IMG/VR virus record: IMGVR_UViG_3300022602_000278
Coordinates: 1 to 32,888 of that record
Source: a virus
DNA length: 32,888 bases
Strand: one strand, 5' to 3'
Shown: one piece after another, positions 22,064 to 29,669 of the stretch
How positions within the stretch are numbered: the first letter of the stretch is position 1
Layout: the number at the start of each line of letters is the position of its first letter
Made by a program: the position numbers and the translations under genes
The notes under the pieces: model-generated
Database searches by the model: none
What the model was told of the DNA's origin: nothing
What the model saw: only the letters and a program-made list of their open reading frames with translations

Positions 22064-22311
22064 TTCTCACTCGCTTTCTTTAGTATTGCTCTAGCAAATA
22101 AAATCCACATATCTCTGTCATCTTTACATTCAAGAGTTGTGCTCCATCTTGTTTCAAGTATTTCCTCATCACTTAATTGCTTTGGTTCTGTGTAAAGCGG
22201 TGTATCAAAATAATCATCTTTTACTGGACTTAATGAAGTAAGTTCATAAGTTATAGTCTCGACTTCAAGGCTATACTTACTTATCCATGCAACAGGTTCT
22301 TGTTTCATCAT
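22060..22311 (-). CDS. Small phage protein, 83 aa
   Basis: MMKQEPVAWISKYSLEVETI, then PLYTEPKQLSDEEILETRW and a C-terminal helix. The EPVAWI ... PLYTEP pattern is common in phage hypothetical proteins beside DNA-metabolism genes. ATG overlaps the primase stop (ATGA), and its own stop overlaps the next ATG, so all three are coupled. Function unknown; likely made with the replication proteins. Confidence 0.7.
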   Translation of the reverse strand: MMKQEPVAWISKYSLEVETITYELTSLSPVKDDYFDTPLYTEPKQLSDEEILETRWSTTLECKDDRDMWILFARAILKKASEK

Positions 22312-24650
22312 GCACTCTTCTTCATCTCTAATACAACAGCCTTAGGCGGTGTTACTTCTTCTACCATGCGTCGTAAGTCTGACTTGGTGTACTTAGGATC
22401 AAGGTCAGGTGCTTTAAAGATGTGCTTCTTATTAGAGAAATCAGCCGATGCAATACGGCCACAGTCAACCCAACCCGCCTCTTTCAAAGCATGAAGCAAT
22501 GCGGACTGTGGAACCTTCACACCAGACGGAGCCAAGCCTGCTAACTTATCGCACACTGCATGGAACGGACTGCCGATAACACCTTTAGCAAACTCGCCTA
22601 TACGCTTATGAAGCATATCCACAATGAATGACTCAGCCATAGAACGACCATGCTCAATCAAATTCATCTTGAACTCAGTCATAGCAGGCGATGCACCAGG
22701 ATTGAATGCGGATACGTCACGTGCATACAAGTACGATGCAATCTGCTCAAAGCCACCAAGGTGGAACCAATCCCAAATGGCTTTACCTTCATGGTCTCCC
22801 ATGCGTGGTGACTCAGAACTGATAGCAAACCAACGTCGATCTTGTGATGCCAGAGAAATAGGCACCGCTTCATTCGAGAACGCAAGAACAAATAGGCGGT
22901 TCGCCATTTGGTAGGGGTGCATCCCCTTACGATTGATGTCTAACATCTCAGGAGGTGCAGCAATGATAGGCTTGAGCTTATTAGCCAATGCCCTGCGAGT
23001 TGCGGCATCAGGCTCTTTCAACTCGTTGATGATAAGAATCTCGGATTCTAAGTTGTAGCCCCATTGAGAATGAATGCTATCGCTATCCATGTAGCCACGG
23101 TTCTTTAAATGCGGGCCACACACAGACCAAATAAACGGCGCCCACATCGTATCCTTACCGCAACCCTCATCGCCTACGTGCAACACGGCATGGTTAATCT
23201 TGATGTGCGGTTTTTGTAGCTTAAATGCCATAATGTCTAGAACGTGATTACGTTCCACTTCATCAGTAATCAAACGCTCAACCAATTCAAGCCATGGGCT
23301 GATGTCAGTAACTTCAACGTGTCTTACTTGTGGGCGAGCATCTACCCAACGATTGCCGTATAAAGCACCATGGCGACCTACCATCACTGATTCGCCTGCT
23401 GCGTAAGTTAAACCACGTACAGACTTGGCTTGATGTGCCTGGCGATTCTCGTCATAACAGATAGAAGCTTCAATCTTACGGCCTGTATGAATAGACTTGC
23501 AAGAGATATGGCGATACAAAGCATTGAATGTACCGCGGCTGATGTCTCGACGCTCTTGTAAATCAAAGTACGCATCGTCATCTTCAACATATACGAATCG
23601 ATCATACCATTCGGTCTTTTCAATACGGCCTAATTCTTTACGCTCTATCTCCGCAATAATGCTGTCAGAGGTAGCTTGAAACATATCTGATGGGGTTAGC
23701 TTTTCGAGAGCTTTACCCATCACCTCCTGCATCAATTCAGCACGCACACCTGGTTGGTGATTCGGGCCATTGTTTTCAGCAACCCATGCTAAATATGCAC
23801 GTGAGTCGATGTCTGCACAATGCTCGTGGTAACAGCAATAAGCACGGTTGACAGGGTGATAACGACCCATAGGATTACCATCAGAATGCTGTGCATTATT
23901 CGGGCATACAACTCCGTACCATCCTGTTGTGTTGGCATTTTCAAGTAGCATCCCCTGGTCACTAACCCATTGCAACACATCGTCGTCCCCGTCATCGGAC
24001 AAAGAGATGATTCTTTGGGAGGTGGTGTCTGCTTCACCTGGGGTGACATCAAGGGCATGGCATATCTCATCTAAAGTAAAGTCACGGTCAGGGTGGAACT
24101 CCACCAAGCGTGACACAAAGTTATTTCTACCTGGCTTCAAATTAATAGAGCCTGGCAAACGGAAGTTACGCACGGCATTGATGGCTCCGCCATCGGTATA
24201 GCCTGCGTCTGCAATCGCTTTAATCGCGGCAGTGAAAGCACCTTTCGTTGGTTGCTCATTCACATCAAAAATATAGCCCCACTGATAGTTCTCAGGCGAA
24301 GTCTCAATAATCCATGTAGGCTCTAATGGAGGTCTGCGTGACTTTGTGCCAATGTCATCTAGCACCATCACTAGCACATACTCGCAGTTGGAGGCAGATG
24401 CTGATAGCCTGCCATTCTCAAAGCGTTCTAGAATGAATGAGCCTGTGTTGGCATACCAAGCTTGCTCAGGTTTCCATTTAGATGGCAAAAACGCAGGCCA
24501 TGAATATTTTAAAGTTCCGTCACCATAAGTTAATTGTTTGCCATCGTGCATGATGGGCTTTTGACGGGTTAGTAATAGGGTTTCACCTTCAGCAGGCAAT
24601 GTAGATAGGTATTCAATAAATTCTATTGGTGATACAATTTTGTCAGCCAT
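22308..24650 (-). CDS. Primase-helicase (RepB-like primase, superfamily 3-type helicase)
   Basis: 780 residues. The N-terminal part has DDIG at about 98-101, then ETSPENYQWGYIF and GAINAVRNFRLPGSIN, the pattern of archaeo-eukaryotic-type (RepB/prim-pol) primases. Residues 249-278 form a Cys/His cluster (CPNNAQH ... CCYHEHC), a likely zinc element. The helicase has a Walker A-like GDEGCGKDT at about 493-501 and later LIINELKEPDAATRRAL and FSNEAVPISLASQDRRWF, as in DUF5906-type phage helicases. It would prime and unwind at the origin. AGAGGA precedes the start; the upstream terminator at 24676 suggests a separate promoter or readthrough. Confidence 0.85.
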   Translation of the reverse strand: MADKIVSPIEFIEYLSTLPAEGETLLLTRQKPIMHDGKQLTYGDGTLKYSWPAFLPSKWKPEQAWYANTGSFILERFENGRLSASASNCEYVLVMVLDDIGTKSRRPPLEPTWIIETSPENYQWGYIFDVNEQPTKGAFTAAIKAIADAGYTDGGAINAVRNFRLPGSINLKPGRNNFVSRLVEFHPDRDFTLDEICHALDVTPGEADTTSQRIISLSDDGDDDVLQWVSDQGMLLENANTTGWYGVVCPNNAQHSDGNPMGRYHPVNRAYCCYHEHCADIDSRAYLAWVAENNGPNHQPGVRAELMQEVMGKALEKLTPSDMFQATSDSIIAEIERKELGRIEKTEWYDRFVYVEDDDAYFDLQERRDISRGTFNALYRHISCKSIHTGRKIEASICYDENRQAHQAKSVRGLTYAAGESVMVGRHGALYGNRWVDARPQVRHVEVTDISPWLELVERLITDEVERNHVLDIMAFKLQKPHIKINHAVLHVGDEGCGKDTMWAPFIWSVCGPHLKNRGYMDSDSIHSQWGYNLESEILIINELKEPDAATRRALANKLKPIIAAPPEMLDINRKGMHPYQMANRLFVLAFSNEAVPISLASQDRRWFAISSESPRMGDHEGKAIWDWFHLGGFEQIASYLYARDVSAFNPGASPAMTEFKMNLIEHGRSMAESFIVDMLHKRIGEFAKGVIGSPFHAVCDKLAGLAPSGVKVPQSALLHALKEAGWVDCGRIASADFSNKKHIFKAPDLDPKYTKSDLRRMVEEVTPPKAVVLEMKKSA

Positions 24651-24675
24651 TTAAGTCCTCTAGCTTTATTTGGTT

Positions 24676-24712
24676 AAAAAAGGTCTGTACATTAAGGTGT
24701 TCAGACCTTTTT
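24676..24712 (-). terminator. Terminator between the HNH gene and the primase gene (bidirectional)
   Basis: GGTCTG (24682-24687) and CAGACC (24702-24707) with six A before and five T after. On the minus strand it follows the HNH stop by five bases. The primase RBS AGAGGA follows it, so primase transcription must pass it or start after it. Confidence 0.8.
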
Positions 24713-24716
24713 GCTA

Positions 24717-25238
24717 TTATTCTTGTACGTGCTTCCAAACTTTTCTTTTTTTGATAGCACAGATATGCGCGGAAGTAACATCATACTCCGATGCTAAATC
24801 TTTATTTGGCTTTTTACTGCGTAATATCTTAACAACATCTTTTTCCTTTATTTTTGCCATAGGATGTGTATCACCTTTAAGCCTATGTCCATGCTTTTCT
24901 GTATCTAAATGATTTTCCGCAGGTGTTCCATAACGCAAATTAGTATAGTGGTTATTAGCTTTGTTACCGTCGTTATGCAATACATGAAGGCCAATAGGGC
25001 ATTCCCCTAAAAAAGCCCTTGCCACTAATCTATGAATGCTGATTTGAGGTCTATGAACTCCATTAGTTAAAGTTACGCACATATATCCGTTTTGTTTACG
25101 TACTAAGGATAAGATACGTCCCTTACGTATAGCTGTCTTATTGTTTTTAGCCCCTACTACCATATCTTTAGACTTGACATGGCCGTATTCACTGATTGAA
25201 TATCTTTTTTCCCATCCAGGTATATCAACCCATTTCAT
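24717..25238 (-). CDS. HNH homing endonuclease with NUMOD4 domain
   Basis: 173 residues. NUMOD4-like start MKWVDIPGWEKRYSISEYGH followed by VKSKD. The HNH fold has HRLVARAFLGE (70-80), VLHNDGNKANNHYTNLRYG (about 88-105) and ENHLDTEKHG. A C-terminal helix-turn-helix-like part (KEKDVVKILRSKKPNKDLAS, then VTSAHICAIKKRKVW) probably gives site recognition. ATG overlaps the polymerase stop (ATGA), and a terminator follows, a common layout for a free-standing homing gene inserted between replication genes. It may cut the same intergenic site in related phages. Confidence 0.9.
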   Translation of the reverse strand: MKWVDIPGWEKRYSISEYGHVKSKDMVVGAKNNKTAIRKGRILSLVRKQNGYMCVTLTNGVHRPQISIHRLVARAFLGECPIGLHVLHNDGNKANNHYTNLRYGTPAENHLDTEKHGHRLKGDTHPMAKIKEKDVVKILRSKKPNKDLASEYDVTSAHICAIKKRKVWKHVQE

Positions 25239-27196
25239 TTGCCGTACCTTTGCATTATTTTTACTTCTACGTTAAGTGGTAAATCAAGACACCAAGGCGG
25301 AGGATCACACATTATTTCAGTTAACCGTTGCTTTGCATACCTTGCTTTATCTTCGTCGCATTCCAATACAATTTCGTCATGCACTGTAAGTATGACATCA
25401 AAGTTTTCTTTTTGCAACTCCCTTAGTGAATGCCTCAAGATATCATTCGCTGCGGCTTGGGTGATGTTCTCGCAGGCTAATCCTTTCCACAAACGAGCAC
25501 GTGGCCATTCTTTTGCGTCTGCTGCGGGCTTCCAAGAAGCTTTGGCATAGCTCACCCCATCCGAATCGAGTTTGGCATAGGGGTAGTTTAATATACGACC
25601 ACTCGGAAGTGCATACCAAAGATGCAATCCATCGTAGAAATAAGTTACTCGACCTGCTGAGAATTCTGTGTTAGGGTTTCTTAACGCCCTCGTATACGCT
25701 TGTTCAAGTTCAGACCAATAGTCAACAGCCCATTGATTAGCACGCCTCCAAGCACTAACGGTGCGACGAGCATCAGACTCAGGAAGCACAATGCCGTAAT
25801 TACGGCCCATTGCAGCAAAAGCCCCAATACCACCGCCGTACCCACAAGATAAAATAGCGACCTTACCAATCTGCCTTTGGGCATCTTGAATCTCCTCTTC
25901 TTTCATATGAAAAATACCCGCCGCTTCACGAATATAAATATCACGGCCAGACCTAAATACATCTAATACATCTTCTGCATCGGGTTGATTAGATAGCCAT
26001 GGATTCGCCCGTGCTTCAATCGCAGACCAATCGGCTACGACTAAATGCTTGCCTTTGGATGGCATCATGGCAGGTCTTAACATCCCTTTTAATACATCAG
26101 TGACCCGCTTGCCATACTTGGGAACAATTATCTCGTTAGAGACCATTGAATTTCGTACATCATCGGGCTGTTTAGCGCACTTTCTAGTGAAGTTGTGTAC
26201 TTGTAGCCCAAAACTCGATGCCCGCCCTGTAGCACTCCCACCATTGAATACGAAGGCACCTCTAACTCGGTGGTCTTCAATATCGGCCAACTCTGCCATT
26301 CGTTTGAACTTCGCCACGGAAGACGCCCATAAATCGTCGGCACATTGAATAACATCCGCCACGTTGGCAGGAACTTCATCGGGGTTTTCGTCTGCGAAGA
26401 TAAGCAAGTTGGCTCTGACGGATTTATCGATTGAATATTTCTTTTCTCCATCTACGTACTTCTCCATTAGTTTTTTGGCTTCATCGCCAACACGGGCCAA
26501 TACCCATTCACGCATCTTAGGACTGCGCACACTTGCTATTTCGCCCTCAGTGATATCAGCAACCAACTCTTCAATCTCAACCAACTCATCAGTTGCATAA
26601 CGCAACGCTGATTCAGCCAATGGCACATCAACTAGCACACCTCGATCATTGATACGCTCATTGACATGATAGTCTGTAAGTTCCGTGTCAGATAACTGTC
26701 GCATCGCATCGGAAATAGCACGCATAGCACGAACGTCTTGTTCGCAATAGCGAATCATCTCAGCCATTAGCTCAGAATCGTTGTTAAACGAGCCGTCAGC
26801 ACGTGGAATAGATAGCAGACGTATCAATTGTTGTCCTCGGTGGTCTTTCTTCATAGAGACCCCTGCAAAGCGGCCTACGTCTTCTAGTGAACCAGGAGCA
26901 CAATTGGCTCTTGCTTGTGCGGCAGTGCAATAAAACTGTTCAAGCTTGAAATCAATTTGTAAGACATACCAAAATATGAGACGTTCAAAGGCGGCATTGT
27001 GTGCACGTATTTGCCCTTTGAAGTTACGCACTTCTTCAGGGAATGGCTCAGTCGGTATCCAAGTGGATACATCTCCATCATCAAAGGCATAACTCATGCA
27101 CAAGACTTCCGTGGAGAGGTCTTGTGCATAGTTATACACACCTTGCGTTAATAGATTGCACCGACTTCGGGTTTCAAAGTCTAACCAAAGAATCAT
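25235..27196 (-). CDS. DNA polymerase, family A, with proofreading exonuclease domain
   Basis: 653 residues. Exonuclease: LDFETRS at 5-11, AHNAAFERLIFW near 65-75 and YCEQDVRAM near 150. Polymerase: GSATGRASSF near 320-329, motif A VVADWSAIEAR about 387-397, motif B RQIGKVAILSCGYGGG about 441-456, motif C VHDEIVLE about 605-612. All residues expected for catalysis are present, so the enzyme should be active. It is the phage replicative polymerase, made with the primase-helicase. Its ATG overlaps the previous small gene by four bases; its stop overlaps the HNH start. Confidence 0.93.
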   Translation of the reverse strand: MILWLDFETRSRCNLLTQGVYNYAQDLSTEVLCMSYAFDDGDVSTWIPTEPFPEEVRNFKGQIRAHNAAFERLIFWYVLQIDFKLEQFYCTAAQARANCAPGSLEDVGRFAGVSMKKDHRGQQLIRLLSIPRADGSFNNDSELMAEMIRYCEQDVRAMRAISDAMRQLSDTELTDYHVNERINDRGVLVDVPLAESALRYATDELVEIEELVADITEGEIASVRSPKMREWVLARVGDEAKKLMEKYVDGEKKYSIDKSVRANLLIFADENPDEVPANVADVIQCADDLWASSVAKFKRMAELADIEDHRVRGAFVFNGGSATGRASSFGLQVHNFTRKCAKQPDDVRNSMVSNEIIVPKYGKRVTDVLKGMLRPAMMPSKGKHLVVADWSAIEARANPWLSNQPDAEDVLDVFRSGRDIYIREAAGIFHMKEEEIQDAQRQIGKVAILSCGYGGGIGAFAAMGRNYGIVLPESDARRTVSAWRRANQWAVDYWSELEQAYTRALRNPNTEFSAGRVTYFYDGLHLWYALPSGRILNYPYAKLDSDGVSYAKASWKPAADAKEWPRARLWKGLACENITQAAANDILRHSLRELQKENFDVILTVHDEIVLECDEDKARYAKQRLTEIMCDPPPWCLDLPLNVEVKIMQRYGK

Positions 27197-27342
27197 TTTT
27201 TATCTTCTGTCTTTGGCTTTGATGTTTTCAATGTAGGAAAAATGACACCGATATTAACTTCGGCCATCTTTAGCATCGCCATACGCACTTGGTTGATGGC
27301 TCTGCGTTCTACGATAGTTCTTTGTGGTTTAATCTTTTTCAT
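27193..27342 (-). CDS. Small basic protein upstream of the polymerase, 49 aa
   Basis: ATG at 27342 has GAGGA eight bases upstream (on the minus strand), which decides the start; an extension to 27405 has no ribosome binding site. Product MKKIKPQRTIVERRAINQVR then MAMLKMAEVNIGVIFPTLK. Basic and helical. The stop overlaps the polymerase ATG (ATGA). Function unknown; it is co-translated with the polymerase. Confidence 0.65.
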   Translation of the reverse strand: MKKIKPQRTIVERRAINQVRMAMLKMAEVNIGVIFPTLKTSKPKTEDKK

Positions 27343-27361
27343 TTTATTTTCCTCTAGAAAA

Positions 27362-27442
27362 TTAGGTAGGGCTACTCGCTGCATCTGTAACACTTGGATA
27401 GTCACCTTGAAGTCTGCGATCCTCTTCGGTAGTTATCAGCAT
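27362..27442 (-). CDS. Possible microprotein, 26 aa
   Basis: ATG at 27442 to TAA at 27362 gives MLITTEEDRRLQGDYPSV and a short tail, in the only gap between the SSB-like gene and the polymerase leader. AGGGG lies 10 bases upstream. Too short to identify; it may be a leader peptide or chance. Confidence 0.3.
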   Translation of the reverse strand: MLITTEEDRRLQGDYPSVTDAASSPT

Positions 27443-27461
27443 CCGCTTTTGCCCCTATTCA

Positions 27462-28148
27462 TTAAACCGCTGCTCTACGACGACGAGCAGGTTGTTCAAC
27501 AGCTTCAGCTTCTACTTTTGCAGGAGCTTCAGCTTTAGCTTCATCTTTAGAGTCTTCTAGCAACTCAGGTGCTTCGCCATCCATTGAAATCCATTCAATG
27601 ATGTTAAACACAGGAGTGTAGATACGGCCATAAGACTTGTGCGTGTAGTGATCTTTACCTAAACTCACAACGGCTACAGGTGTTGATGGGTCTTCTTCGA
27701 TGTGGTTAGCAATTGCAATACCCAACTCTTGAACGGCACGCTTACCGCCAACAGAAGTTACTGTGTATTTAGCTTCCATACCTTTGTCATCGCCATTCAA
27801 GCATTTGATGGCCATACCAACTTGAGCTTCCCAACCACGTTTAGCACCCTTAGGAGCTTCTTCCAATTCAGGCAATGGCTGAGAAATACCAACCATTTTC
27901 TCGCCCAATACATCACCGTCGCCCCAAGCAATAAAACCGTGAACGAAGCTGAATGGATTGATAGCCCATTGTGAACCTTCTTGAATTTCTGTTTGGTCTG
28001 CACCGAATACCCAGTGACCAGTTTTATCCATCTTGATAATAACGCTACCACCATTGTCGGCAACCTTTGGAAGGTTAGCTTTCAATGCTGAAGCCATATC
28101 TTTAACGGCTGGAAGACCTGCTGATTTGAATGTTGTTAAATTTGACAT
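27462..28148 (-). CDS. Putative single-stranded DNA-binding protein
   Basis: 228 residues. It lies between the Cas4-like nuclease and the polymerase, where phages of this type encode their SSB. It is beta-rich (GGSVIIKMDKTGHWVFG, VGGKRAVQELGIAIANHI, HYTHKSYGRIYTPVF) with a C-terminal acidic-to-helical region (EAPELLEDSKDEAKA) that then ends in Arg residues (ARRRRAAV). SSB tails are usually acidic to the end; the basic end is unusual. I do not recognise the family surely. It would coat unwound DNA for the polymerase. Confidence 0.6.
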   Translation of the reverse strand: MSNLTTFKSAGLPAVKDMASALKANLPKVADNGGSVIIKMDKTGHWVFGADQTEIQEGSQWAINPFSFVHGFIAWGDGDVLGEKMVGISQPLPELEEAPKGAKRGWEAQVGMAIKCLNGDDKGMEAKYTVTSVGGKRAVQELGIAIANHIEEDPSTPVAVVSLGKDHYTHKSYGRIYTPVFNIIEWISMDGEAPELLEDSKDEAKAEAPAKVEAEAVEQPARRRRAAV

Positions 28149-28165
28149 TACTGTATTTCCTTACT

Positions 28166-29299
28166 TTAGTTTAGTTTAGAGAGGGCTTCAGTTAACTGTT
28201 GCCCGATTTGTAGCATCTTAGGTCTAGGGTCAGACTCAAGTGCCATGGTACTACCCGAAGAGATAGAAACAACTAGCTCTTTAGGTAATTCTTTACCGTG
28301 CTTTTTAAGCACTTTTTCAGCCTGCGCAGGCGAAATAATCTTTGATGTCATAGCTTCAGACTCATCGATATTAAATTCATTAAACATCTTGATTGCATCT
28401 TGCTCATTGAGCCATTGACGTGTTCCACGTTTAGCAACCAATTTCCAACCAGGGATTTCTTTACCGTTCTCCATGGCTTGATGGGCTAATGCACGTAGGT
28501 CTGTAATCCATTGTTCGAGAAGATCAGCGTTTTTTAAGTATCCCCCGATATGGGCGGCGTCCAACTTTTCTACCTGAAGTTTCAACGCTCTGTCCACCGC
28601 CCCTGTCATTTTTGGGCAGATAGGCTTCGCGGCACACCAACGGCAATGCTCACCGTGTTGCAAAGTTGGATTGTTACCTTCAGCTTCACGTACAGCCGCG
28701 GCTAAATCTTGTTCAAATTCTTTGATGCGTGCAGGTGTTGTTGTCCAACGACGAATCTCAGGAGGCTGAATAATAACAACTTCAATCTCATCGATGTCTT
28801 CAAACACCCATTGCACTTCAGGAGTTCTCATCGCGGCAGAGGCATAGAACATCGCTTGGTCATTCTCTTCAGCATTCACAATCACACCTGAGCCGAACTT
28901 CCAATCTAATACGATGGCTTTACGGCCAATCTTACCTAGCACGTCAGCAGAGCCGAATACACCTGGCAAGAAGTTACCAAAGTTCACATAGCTTTCTACC
29001 ACGAAATCCATGGTCATATCAGGATCCACTTGATTAAGCAATTCAAGTGCAGGAAAAATCTTCTCTTCAAGCAATGTCTGATCCATCGTGTAGTTCTTAT
29101 ACTTCATGCCAAGAACATCAGTAGGCTTTAAGTTTTTATCAAGAATATCAGCGATTGCATTATGACAAAGTGTACCTTTATCAGCGTGTTCGCTAGATGG
29201 TTTAGGAGGCATCTGTGCACATAACGCAACAGAGCCTGGACAATTGATAACTCGTTTAGCAGTTGAACCGCCAACGATTGCCGAGTGTTGAGTAGCCAT
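28166..29299 (-). CDS. Cas4-like PD-(D/E)XK nuclease (DUF2800)
   Basis: 377 residues. The N-terminal part has NCPGSVALC and ADKGTLCHNAIADILD; the core has GSADVLGKI, VLDWKFGSG (catalytic D and K) and ENDQAMFYASAAM, as in DUF2800/Cas4-family nucleases. A Cys set (CRWC then CP, about 215-225, plus the N-terminal Cys) could hold an Fe-S cluster. First gene of the leftward operon. It probably trims DNA ends for recombination or replication together with the SSB-like protein. AAAGG lies upstream of ATG. Confidence 0.85.
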   Translation of the reverse strand: MATQHSAIVGGSTAKRVINCPGSVALCAQMPPKPSSEHADKGTLCHNAIADILDKNLKPTDVLGMKYKNYTMDQTLLEEKIFPALELLNQVDPDMTMDFVVESYVNFGNFLPGVFGSADVLGKIGRKAIVLDWKFGSGVIVNAEENDQAMFYASAAMRTPEVQWVFEDIDEIEVVIIQPPEIRRWTTTPARIKEFEQDLAAAVREAEGNNPTLQHGEHCRWCAAKPICPKMTGAVDRALKLQVEKLDAAHIGGYLKNADLLEQWITDLRALAHQAMENGKEIPGWKLVAKRGTRQWLNEQDAIKMFNEFNIDESEAMTSKIISPAQAEKVLKKHGKELPKELVVSISSGSTMALESDPRPKMLQIGQQLTEALSKLN

Positions 29300-29319
29300 T
29301 TTTTACCTTTAATTTAATT

Positions 29320-29342
29320 TACTGTTTGAGTTCACAGTATAC
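29320..29342 (-). promoter_or_regulatory. Leftward replication-operon promoter with LexA-like dyad
   Basis: On the minus strand TATACT (29341-29336) forms the -10, with TGTG before it (extended -10); the -35 (TTGTGT) is weak. The dyad TACTGT (29320-29325), eight bases, ACAGTA (29334-29339) overlaps the -10 and the likely start site. CTG-N10-CAG with TA flanks is the classic LexA box, though the inner bases are not alternating TA. It is 21 bases from the Cas4-like ATG. Confidence 0.6.
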
Positions 29343-29356
29343 ACATAAAAAACTAT

Positions 29357-29386
29357 TTGACACAATTATTTTTTATGTAATATACT
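29357..29386 (+). promoter_or_regulatory. Strong rightward promoter, TTGACA-18-TATACT
   Basis: TTGACA (29357-29362), 18 bases, TATACT (29381-29386). The expected start is near 29392-29394, where the ATG of the VRR-NUC gene begins, so its mRNA would have almost no leader. It diverges from the replication promoter. Confidence 0.75.
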
Positions 29387-29393
29387 TTTTTAC

Positions 29394-29669
29394 ATGAAAG
29401 AAAAAGAGATAGAAGACTATTTTGTTTGGAAGGTTGCCATGATACACGGAAAAACTTACAAGTTTAAATCTGTGAACCAACGTGGCGTATCAGATCAAAT
29501 TGCTTGTTTGCCTAACGGTCAAACGTGGTTTGTGGAATTGAAAAGGCCGAAAGGCGGAAAGGTGTCAGAACTACAAAAACTATTTGGGGAAAACATGAAA
29601 GCGTTAAATCAAAAATATGTGCTATTAACAACAAAAGAAGAAATAGATGAATGGGAAAAGAATCTATGA
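29394..29669 (+). CDS. VRR-NUC domain nuclease
   Basis: 91 residues. KEIEDYFVWKVA at the start, NQRGVSDQIACLPNGQTW, then FVELKRPKGGKVSELQ define the compact VRR-NUC nuclease (catalytic D in VSDQ, E and K in VELK). It has no ribosome binding site and the promoter lies so close that the mRNA is probably leaderless. It is the first of a coupled set with the methyltransferase and helicase. Phage VRR-NUC proteins are thought to process recombination or replication DNA. Confidence 0.9.
   Translation: MKEKEIEDYFVWKVAMIHGKTYKFKSVNQRGVSDQIACLPNGQTWFVELKRPKGGKVSELQKLFGENMKALNQKYVLLTTKEEIDEWEKNL

Noticed and set aside
28709-28891. 60-residue plus-strand frame in the Cas4-like gene
   Set aside because: Opposite strand of a well-conserved gene; no start signal.
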